Source: Bacteriovoracaceae bacterium (lineage in GTDB: Bacteria; Bdellovibrionota; UBA1018). From it: DNA of 5,882 nt. The notes under the pieces were generated by a model. It was not told the origin of the DNA. It saw nothing but the letters and a program-made list of their open reading frames with translations, and ran no database searches. The DNA is taken from NCBI GenBank assembly GCA_023250755.1, contig JAHFAC010000132.1, positions 1 through 5,882 of the forward strand, written 5' to 3'. A program made the translations under genes and the position numbers. Of the stretch, positions 1 through 4,752 are shown piece after piece. How positions within the stretch are numbered: the stretch's first letter is position 1; each line of letters opens with the position of its first letter.

Positions 1-240
1 GCCGTGACAAATTTTATGATCGGTAGGCATTGGAGCTTCATGGCCACGCACGGTCATTGGAGGAGGCAGGGCTTTCGTTACGCTCTGGTCTCATTTTCAA
101 GCCTTTTTTTAAACAGCACTGGCGTTTATCTTTTTACGGAGTGGGGGGGGTTTCACTACCCCGTTTCAAAATTGATCGTGGCGTTGTTGGTGGGCGTGTT
201 TTTTAATTTCCCGCTCCATCGGAGTTATGTTTTTAGGTAG
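1..240 (+). CDS. GtrA-family membrane protein, C-terminal half (5' truncated by window edge)
   Basis: GtrA-like proteins are small four-helix inner-membrane proteins thought to flip or help transfer undecaprenyl-phosphate-linked sugars for surface polysaccharide modification. They carry two copies of an NFxxxRxWxF-like motif, one mid-protein and one at the C-terminus. Both are visible here. The frame is open from base 1 and begins AVTNFMIGRHWSF, matching the mid-protein motif, and the protein ends FNFPLHRSYVFR, matching the terminal one. Between them lie a hydrophobic segment around FRYALVSFSSLFLNSTGVYLF and a second one around KLIVALLVGVFF, i.e. the last two transmembrane helices. The GTG at position 4 and the ATG at 16 fall inside the first motif, so neither is the true start; roughly 45-60 residues lie beyond the left edge. 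A run of eight G (143-150) interrupts the loop between the helices. The family is clear from the motifs; the substrate is unknown. Confidence 0.8.
   Translation, partial: AVTNFMIGRHWSFMATHGHWRRQGFRYALVSFSSLFLNSTGVYLFTEWGGFHYPVSKLIVALLVGVFFNFPLHRSYVFR
143..150 (+). repeat. G8 homopolymer inside the gtrA-like gene
   Basis: Eight consecutive G encode Trp-Gly-Gly in the loop before the last transmembrane helix. One G fewer puts the frame into a TGA about eight codons later. One G more reads on for about 18 codons to a TAA near the normal end. Either change would destroy the last helix and the terminal motif. Slipped-strand variation is possible at this length, but nothing in the sequence proves it. 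Confidence 0.5.
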
Positions 241-253
241 AAGGCTTGTTAAT

Positions 254-272
254 CAGCTGTCCTCGACAGTTG
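254..272 (+). other. Short hairpin after the gtrA-like gene
   Basis: Eight base pairs (254-261 with 265-272, one of them G-T) close a three-base loop (CTC), 13 bases past the gtrA-like stop. No T-run follows, so this is not a canonical intrinsic terminator. It could stabilise the 3' end of the mRNA or act with Rho. The rest of the 241-494 gap shows no gene and no promoter pair I would defend. Confidence 0.3.
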
Positions 273-484
273 CTAAAAGGTTAGGCAGTAAAATCCTTAA
301 ATAAGGCACAGAAGTCTATAGAAAGAAAAAGCAAGAAATCGGATAACCTTTTTAAATTATTTGCTTTTCTTGGTTAATCAAACATCTTTTCCCACATTGG
401 GTGGATTGATGGCATGTCTGTTGCTTTTGTATCTGTAATAGAGAGGCTTTGGGTCTGCAGTAGCCTACAAGGCTGACTAGCGAT

Positions 485-488
485 GGAG
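485..488 (+). promoter_or_regulatory. Shine-Dalgarno GGAG that favours the start at 495
   Basis: GGAG lies six bases before the ATG at 495. The in-frame ATG at 483 has only a weak AAGG ten bases upstream. The better-placed site argues for 495. Confidence 0.6.
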
Positions 489-494
489 TTATTT

Positions 495-986
495 ATGAAA
501 GCGAGAACTATTTTTTTAGTGGGTTTATTCAGTTCAGTAGTGGCTGGGATTCTTTTTTGGTCTGCGGTTTATTTGAGAGCAGAAGAAAATGAGCGGGTTC
601 CAGATCTCCGCAGACTTGAATTTAGAGCTGTGGATCAGATTTATCCTCTTTCAAATTATATTTCAGTTTTAGAAAATAAGAAGGAATTTTTTTCGTTTCA
701 TTGTCGCGAATTTCATACTGACAACCTGGACTCCGCATTGATTTTAAATCGTCTTGTGAGTAGCAAGCTCAAGATGGAGAGGCAGAGAATTTCTACTGCA
801 GGGAAGTATGAATTTATTGACCGATACGAAATTTATTATGATGGTATTACAGTTTCGTTTGACGGAGCCAAGATGACTGAGATCAACTGTACTTCAGCAA
901 TCAACTATGGTGTTAACTACGACATCAATCATAAAATTATCCCATTTTTAGATAAAATTTTAAATGCGCCACTGTCCAAGGAGTAA
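495..986 (+). CDS. Uncharacterised membrane-anchored protein
   Basis: I do not recognise this 163-residue protein. It starts MKARTIFLVGLF: a short basic stretch, then a hydrophobic segment of about 22 residues ending near residue 27 (WSAVYLRAEE). No convincing AxA cleavage site follows, so it is read as a signal anchor with the rest of the chain on the far side of the inner membrane. The soluble part (about residues 30-163) is mixed alpha/beta and rich in aromatic residues (e.g. YEIYYDGITVSFDG). It has just two cysteines, near residues 70 and 132, which could form one disulfide in the periplasm. The start at 495 is preferred over the in-frame ATG at 483 because of the GGAG six bases ahead. 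The stop is three bases before the next gene, whose ribosome-binding site is made of this gene's last codons, so the two are probably translated together. Function is unknown. Confidence 0.6.
   Translation: MKARTIFLVGLFSSVVAGILFWSAVYLRAEENERVPDLRRLEFRAVDQIYPLSNYISVLENKKEFFSFHCREFHTDNLDSALILNRLVSSKLKMERQRISTAGKYEFIDRYEIYYDGITVSFDGAKMTEINCTSAINYGVNYDINHKIIPFLDKILNAPLSKE
978..983 (+). promoter_or_regulatory. AAGGAG ribosome-binding site inside the upstream gene's end
   Basis: AAGGAG forms the last two sense codons (Lys-Glu) of the upstream gene and sits six bases before the GTG at 990. It fixes that unusual start codon and implies translational coupling of the two genes. Confidence 0.75.
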
Positions 987-989
987 AAA

Positions 990-1592
990 GTGAGAAATCT
1001 ATTTCAAACGTACAGGATGGCTTTACCTCTATTATTGATCGGATTTCAGGCAATCCAGCTCCCCGCATGGGCTGATTCACAATATGACGGAAATAAGATT
1101 CCTCATAATCCCAATCAGTTGAAACTGAAAGTAGTCGATGTGCCCGGAGTGCTATTGGGAGATATTTGGCAAAATCACTATGTTGTGATTGAAGAGAACG
1201 GAAGAGAAATTTTTAAAACGAATTCATATGATACGAACAGTGATGCAGAACAGGCTAAGAATCGCTTGCAGGAAGAGTTGAACCTGGCGATTAGCGCCGA
1301 TAAAAAGGTCATTTATCAGCATGATGAAAAAGGGAGCGGCTTTCATTTTGAAATAACTCAAGTCCCAATTCATTCAATAAACGAGTACGAAGCTCTTCGG
1401 AAACAAGTGGAAGAGATGAGTGAGAAATTGTCTGAGATTCAGGAGACACTTAAAAAAACACAAGGTGAACTTGAAGCTCTGCGAGCACAAAAACAAGCTG
1501 TGAACACTCCCAAGGAGTTGTCTCCTGGGCAGCAGCAACCCGTGGATCACGCAGGCGAAGATCAATCAGGAAAAGCGGAAGTAGCGAAATAA
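990..1592 (+). CDS. Uncharacterised secreted protein with C-terminal coiled coil
   Basis: I do not recognise this 200-residue protein. A GTG start is supported by AAGGAG six bases upstream; the ATG at 1017 would cut into the signal peptide. The N-terminus (basic RNLFQTYR, hydrophobic ALPLLLIGFQAIQL, then PAWA|DS) is a standard Sec signal peptide with an AxA site and predicted cleavage after residue 28, so the product is likely periplasmic. Residues 40-127 form a compact alpha/beta region with no family signature I can name. Residues about 131-171 (YEALRKQVEEMSEKLSEIQ and onward) show the heptad pattern and charge of a coiled coil, suggesting oligomerisation or a partner. The last 30 residues are Pro/Gln/Glu-rich and probably disordered. 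It is coupled to the anchored protein upstream, so the two may act together at the envelope; this is inference. It has no cysteine. Confidence 0.65.
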   Translation: MRNLFQTYRMALPLLLIGFQAIQLPAWADSQYDGNKIPHNPNQLKLKVVDVPGVLLGDIWQNHYVVIEENGREIFKTNSYDTNSDAEQAKNRLQEELNLAISADKKVIYQHDEKGSGFHFEITQVPIHSINEYEALRKQVEEMSEKLSEIQETLKKTQGELEALRAQKQAVNTPKELSPGQQQPVDHAGEDQSGKAEVAK

Positions 1593-1621
1593 TCCCCAGA
1601 AAAACTCTTGTGATGAGCGCC

Positions 1622-2308
1622 CTATTTCAAGCGCCAGCTTAGCCGACAGAGAGTGAGTTCAGGAAGGATCAGGCCCGAAATTCGCCCCATGGCATTACCT
1701 GAGTTGACTTTGAGTTGATCTGAGTTGTTGGAATTTTCTCCGGTTGCAGCGTCATTAAAGCTCAAAGTACCGGACGAAATGAGCGGCAACTGTAAACCCA
1801 AATCGAACCCAATGGAAAGGGATTCAGAAAGTTCAAAAATCATACCCATCCCCGGTGCAAAGTAAAATGCGGGTAGGTTGATCGTGCCGGACGATGCAAT
1901 GGTCTCGTCTTCGACTTTGAACGATGACACATCTGTTGAAATGTTAAAGTTTCGGTATCCAAATGAGCCATAGAAAAACAGCCACGAAGCGAATGGAAAC
2001 CACCTTGCCCCTGCCTGCACATTGAACAGGTCTACCGTGGTCTGTTTATTTGGGATGGGGAATTTGACATAGCCCAAGTCTCCAAAAAAACGTAAAGAAG
2101 GCGCCCAGTAGGCTTCAGTGCCGATCTGGAGCGGTTGGATCAAAGAGAGTTTGAACTCAGGTGCCCATCTCAATCGATGATTCGTTTCTGGTTTTAAATC
2201 TTGTTCAGACTGATTGAGTGGAGTTTGAGCGGCAAAGGCTGAAAATGCCAAAACGATTTGAAGAAGTAAAATTACTATTGTTAAAATTTTAAATAATTTT
2301 TTTCGCAT
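1622..2308 (-). CDS. Small outer-membrane beta-barrel-like protein
   Basis: The 228-residue product starts with a strong Sec signal peptide: basic MRKKLFK, then about 15 hydrophobic residues, then AFA at 24-26 as the likely cleavage site. The mature chain alternates polar and apolar residues and is rich in aromatics at segment ends (e.g. GARWFPFASWLFFYGSFGYR, FYFAPGMGMIFELSESLSIG, LSIGFDLGLQLPL). This is the pattern of a small eight-strand-type outer-membrane barrel of the OmpA/OmpW/OMP_b-brl sort. It ends LSWRLK rather than in the classic terminal Phe/Tyr, which weakens but does not exclude that reading. Its ATG lies four bases after the stop of the PHP lipoprotein gene and has no good Shine-Dalgarno site, so it probably relies on translational coupling. 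It may be a surface or structural partner of that lipoprotein. Any transported substrate is unknown. Confidence 0.6.
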   Translation of the reverse strand: MRKKLFKILTIVILLLQIVLAFSAFAAQTPLNQSEQDLKPETNHRLRWAPEFKLSLIQPLQIGTEAYWAPSLRFFGDLGYVKFPIPNKQTTVDLFNVQAGARWFPFASWLFFYGSFGYRNFNISTDVSSFKVEDETIASSGTINLPAFYFAPGMGMIFELSESLSIGFDLGLQLPLISSGTLSFNDAATGENSNNSDQLKVNSGNAMGRISGLILPELTLCRLSWRLK

Positions 2309-2312
2309 CGGG

Positions 2313-3701
2313 TTAGTTTTCTAAATAAATGTGGTTGGTGATGACCCAAGGAAAGGATTCTTCAGATTTATCTGAAAACGGTCCCAAGAGAGATTTCAAA
2401 TGTCTGGGCGTAATGTTGACTTCAGCCCTGTAAGCTCCGATTTCTTGAGTGGTGTATGAGAGGTCTGAACCTTCAGCGGTGGCGATGATTTTGTCTTCAC
2501 CGTTGGGCAAGACTTTTTTTAAGGTGATTTGAATGATGGGTTTGTCCCCCCCCCCTTTGGGTGACTTGCCATGCAGCTTTGGGGCTCGAACGGTGAGAGT
2601 TGCGGATTGACCTGTGAGTTGGACTGTTTCACCCACGCCCACCGTGGTGGAGCCTGCTACCGCGAAAAAATCCATCCCCACTGGGGAGCCGAATCCCTCA
2701 AAAACAAGCCAGCCTCGGCCTTTTTTGATGGCTGTTTTGATCGAGTCAACATCCAGATTGGTGACTAAAAAATGATTTGACATGAACCGTGTCATTCTTC
2801 GATGAGAGTCGATTCGATCACCGTCACTTGCTTTTTGAGGGAATACATTTTCATGTGAGTCGGTCCCGCCTAGGCCGGTGATTTTGAGTTTAGCATCAAT
2901 TAATTCATTCCATTTTTTAGCATAAATAGGATGGAGTTTAAAAAATCCAACGAACATAAAATCCGGATTGAGACTTCCGTAGGGGTCAATGAGGTAAGTT
3001 AAAATGCTCGGGATGTCCTCAAATGGGGGAAGTCCGAGGTCTCGTTTTCGGATTTTTGGATCGAGGTTGGCGTGAATGTTGTAAATTTCAATTGCACTTG
3101 GCGCGAGGGCTTTAATTTGCTGAATGCTTCGACTCTCTGTGTGTGGAATGACGACGACTCCGTTGGCTTCACTTTCGATCTGAGTGGTCAGGTCGCGCGT
3201 CTCTTGGGCATAAAGGGCTGTGCGCTGTGCGATATCTGTATTGAGATGCTTTTCCATCCCGAGCGCAATGACTCTGCCTTCAATTCCGGTCAATAAGGTG
3301 GGTTCGAAAGAGTTAGCGCAGTTCCCCAGTTTATTTGCGTAGGGAAGACCATTTTTTTCAATCAAATGGTCTTTTGCTTCCAGCAAAAGGAGATCGCGTA
3401 TTTCGTAACTGGCCTGATGGGCGGGGTGATCGGTGATAAAAGCAAAATCGACCCGATTTTTACAAAAGGCGTCTTTAAGATTGGCCAGGCAAGATGAGTT
3501 GAGTGCTCCACCGATGATTCCTTTTTTGTCGCAGGCGTCATAGGAATAGGGGGAGTGAAAGTGGGTGATCACTCGCGCGATGCGATATCCCCTGGGTGAT
3601 CCGAGTTCAGCTGAGTCAGGCAGACTGCTTTCGTAGTTGGATGCGCAAGCTGAAAAAACAAAACTGATCGCGACTGACAATGCGACATCTGTTATTTTCA
3701 T
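2313..3701 (-). CDS. PHP-domain metal-dependent phosphoesterase-like lipoprotein
   Basis: The N-terminus (MKITDVALSVAISFVFSAC) is a lipoprotein signal peptide with Cys19 as the lipidated residue; Phe at -3 is an unusual lipobox residue. The PHP fold (polymerase and histidinol phosphatase) follows at about 41-335 with its metal ligands in order: HFHS (His47, His49), FITDH (Asp91, His92), GIEGR (Glu141), IPHTES (His187), YNIH (His210) and GGTDSHEN (Asp281, His283). All expected positions are filled, so a multi-metal phosphoesterase-type hydrolase at the envelope is likely; the substrate is unknown. Residues about 340-462 form a beta-rich C-terminal domain ending PWVITNHIYL, of a type I associate with exported PHP proteins. 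A G10 run encodes Gly383-Gly385 in a hydrophilic linker there. Start context has no clear Shine-Dalgarno, but the signal peptide fixes the start. It is the first gene of a two-gene unit with the barrel protein. Confidence 0.8.
   Translation of the reverse strand: MKITDVALSVAISFVFSACASNYESSLPDSAELGSPRGYRIARVITHFHSPYSYDACDKKGIIGGALNSSCLANLKDAFCKNRVDFAFITDHPAHQASYEIRDLLLLEAKDHLIEKNGLPYANKLGNCANSFEPTLLTGIEGRVIALGMEKHLNTDIAQRTALYAQETRDLTTQIESEANGVVVIPHTESRSIQQIKALAPSAIEIYNIHANLDPKIRKRDLGLPPFEDIPSILTYLIDPYGSLNPDFMFVGFFKLHPIYAKKWNELIDAKLKITGLGGTDSHENVFPQKASDGDRIDSHRRMTRFMSNHFLVTNLDVDSIKTAIKKGRGWLVFEGFGSPVGMDFFAVAGSTTVGVGETVQLTGQSATLTVRAPKLHGKSPKGGGDKPIIQITLKKVLPNGEDKIIATAEGSDLSYTTQEIGAYRAEVNITPRHLKSLLGPFSDKSEESFPWVITNHIYLEN
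2546..2555 (-). repeat. G10 homopolymer inside the PHP lipoprotein gene
   Basis: Ten uninterrupted G on the coding strand spell three GGG codons plus the first base of the following Asp codon. Losing one G gives a TAA about 10 codons later. Gaining one G gives a TGA about 17 codons later. Both outcomes keep the complete PHP domain but remove the last roughly 75 residues. Poly-G runs of this length are well known as slippage-prone phase-variation tracts in other bacteria; that role here is inferred. Confidence 0.7.
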
Positions 3702-3984
3702 GGCTAACTGCAGGATATGTCAGGTTGAGCGTAGGGGGAAGTCCCATTTGGCAATATTTTTGTTAAACAGCGCGAATGTAATACAAATTTACAGCATGTC
3801 TAAAACATCGCCTGGTTTCAAATCGTCTGCAAAACTCGCTGATAATCCGTGATATCGCAGTTTGTTTGACTCACACCAACTTGTGATCCCTGTTTGATTT
3901 CGGTACTTTATATGTTTTTTGGCTTTCATTGTTTTTATTTCCCCGTGTCACTTACCCTCGATCAAAAGAAATGATGCATGATGC

Positions 3985-4016
3985 AGGGTGACCGATCCGA
4001 GGCAAAAGAGCACCCT
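3985..4016. repeat. Inverted repeat AGGGTG / CACCCT
   Basis: Perfect six-base arms separated by 20 bases, just before the AT-rich segment. CACCCT occurs again at 4107-4112 between the arms of the putative antitoxin operator. It could be a protein-binding site or a weak hairpin; no T-run follows, so terminator function is unlikely. Confidence 0.25.
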
Positions 4017-4097
4017 ATTAAAAATATAACTATAATGATATCAAATATTTATGTCTGATAATAGTAATAAATATATGTTAACTAAGATCAAAATAAG

Positions 4098-4126
4098 ACC
4101 CATTGACACCCTTGCCGTAAATGGGT
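4098..4126. promoter_or_regulatory. Candidate autoregulatory operator of the toxin-antitoxin pair
   Basis: A perfect inverted repeat, ACCCATT (4098-4104) and AATGGGT (4120-4126), has a 15-base spacer. The centres are 22 bases apart, about two helical turns, as expected for a dimeric or tetrameric regulator reading one face of the DNA. It overlaps both elements of the predicted promoter. AbrB-type antitoxins commonly repress their own operon; that this repeat is the site is inference. Confidence 0.5.
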
Positions 4127-4131
4127 AATCT
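4103..4131 (+). promoter_or_regulatory. Predicted promoter of the toxin-antitoxin operon
   Basis: A perfect -35 hexamer TTGACA (4103-4108) and a -10-like TAATCT (4126-4131) are exactly 17 bases apart. The -10 box matches the consensus at only three positions. Transcription would start near 4138, which is the second in-frame ATG of the antitoxin, so the mRNA could be leaderless. Confidence 0.5.
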
Positions 4132-4404
4132 ATGGTTATGAGATCAACGGCGAAAAAGAAAGACAAGCAATTACTGGATATAGATGGCCGTGGGCGCATC
4201 ACGCTGCCGAGAGAGCTACGCGATGGTGTTGATGTATTCCAAGTCCAAAAATTGGGCGACGGGTCATTGAAACTCATCCCACAGGAAGTTGTTTCGATTG
4301 AGGATGCGAAAGTCATTAAAATGCTCAAACGCTCTATCAATGATTTCAAGGCGGGCAAAGTCGAGAAGATTCCCGAAGAGTGGCTAGATAAACATGACTC
4401 GTGA
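4132..4404 (+). CDS. AbrB/SpoVT-fold antitoxin
   Basis: This 90-residue protein is the antitoxin of a type II toxin-antitoxin pair. Residues about 14-52 are an AbrB swapped-hairpin DNA-binding domain, with the hallmark DGRGRITLPRELR followed by the second strand pair ending SLKLIP. The basic N-terminal extension (STAKKKDK) may help contact DNA. The acidic/basic C-terminal helix (about 56-90, LKRSINDFKAGKVEKIPEEW) is the expected toxin-binding tail. The start could be the ATG at 4132 or the in-frame ATG at 4138. Neither has a Shine-Dalgarno site, and the predicted promoter would begin the mRNA right at 4138. An inverted repeat overlapping the promoter fits autorepression. Its stop lies 11 bases inside the toxin gene. 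AbrB antitoxins paired with RelE-fold toxins are known, for example PrlF with YhaV, but this protein is not obviously an orthologue of PrlF. Confidence 0.85.
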   Translation: MVMRSTAKKKDKQLLDIDGRGRITLPRELRDGVDVFQVQKLGDGSLKLIPQEVVSIEDAKVIKMLKRSINDFKAGKVEKIPEEWLDKHDS

Positions 4405-4696
4405 GTTCGAGCTTTATCGAACCCCAGATGCCAAGGCTCAGATTGCGGCAATAGAAAAAGAGTCCTCCAAAAAAGGGCTCGCAAAACAACTTGGTAAAGC
4501 TCTCAATCATCTTTCGAGAAACCCCTTCCATCCAGGCTTAAGCTCGCATCCGATGCTCGTCTATGAAAAGCTCTACGGTGCAAAGGTATTCAGCTCTTAC
4601 GTCCAAAACAACACGCCCCAGGCGCACCGAATCCTATGGACATATGGTCCGGGCGCTCAGCAGATCACCATTCTTGCGGTCATTCCCCATTATTAA
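4394..4696 (+). CDS. RelE/ParE-like toxin
   Basis: The 100-residue product has the size and layout of the RelE/ParE superfamily. There is an N-terminal strand (REFELYRTPDA), a helical pair (about 11-43, AKAQIAAIEKE and LGKALNHLSRN), then NPFHPGLSSHPM leading into a beta-sheet (KVFSSYV, HRILWTYGP, ITILAVIPHY). The HPGLSSH, R-I-x-W and terminal PH elements are those I associate with RelE-type toxins. Such toxins cleave mRNA on the ribosome (RelE) or poison gyrase (ParE); the sequence alone does not decide which. Arg79, Trp82 and His99 are candidate functional residues. The ATG overlaps the antitoxin gene by 11 bases and has at best a weak ribosome-binding site, so toxin production probably depends on antitoxin translation. 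The reading frame looks intact. Confidence 0.8.
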   Translation: MTREFELYRTPDAKAQIAAIEKESSKKGLAKQLGKALNHLSRNPFHPGLSSHPMLVYEKLYGAKVFSSYVQNNTPQAHRILWTYGPGAQQITILAVIPHY

Positions 4697-4752
4697 ACGG
4701 ATTTACTAAGGAAGCCTCGTAATTCTTATAGCACCTGCCATGAGAGTGCCCA

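Larger units (their letters stand above)
3702..4131. other. 430-base non-coding region between divergent units
   Basis: No credible gene is visible. The part next to the PHP lipoprotein (3702-3850) must hold that unit's promoter, but I see no -35/-10 pair good enough to call. The middle (3870-3945) is T-rich. Then come a tandem ATGATGC pair (3971-3984), an imperfect inverted repeat (CCTCGATC at 3956-3963 against GATCCGAGG at 3994-4002) and a perfect six-base one (AGGGTG 3985-3990, CACCCT 4011-4016). Bases about 4017-4097 are roughly 85% AT, much richer than the rest of the window, and contain an isolated TATAAT (4031-4036). This suggests bendable regulatory DNA or an acquired segment upstream of the toxin-antitoxin genes. 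Confidence 0.5.

Noticed and set aside
483..494. ATG at 483 as the start of the membrane-anchored protein
   Set aside because: Its only upstream site is a weak AAGG at ten bases, while the ATG at 495 has GGAG at six bases and begins a cleaner basic-then-hydrophobic N-terminus. It cannot be fully excluded.
1616..1635. AGCGCC repeated twice in the convergent gap at the end of the coiled-coil gene, considered as a terminator
   Set aside because: It is mainly a direct repeat; only the GCGC cores can pair and no T-run follows.
3637..3852. Plus-strand open frame of 71 codons crossing the start of the PHP lipoprotein gene
   Set aside because: Its first third is antisense to a well-supported signal peptide, it has no ribosome-binding site and the peptide resembles no family. 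The tail from the ATG at 3796 (MSKTSPGFKSS) also lacks a Shine-Dalgarno site.
4031..4036. Perfect TATAAT as a promoter -10 box
   Set aside because: No -35-like hexamer lies 16-18 bases upstream and there is no extended -10; a chance match is easy in such AT-rich sequence.
4051..4128. 25-codon plus-strand frame upstream of the antitoxin, considered as a leader peptide
   Set aside because: No ribosome-binding site, low-complexity AT-rich codons, and it ends within the predicted promoter's -10 element.
4731..4749. GCAC/GTGC hairpin between the convergent toxin and DUF2334 genes as a terminator
   Set aside because: Only four base pairs with an 11-base loop and no T-run on either strand.
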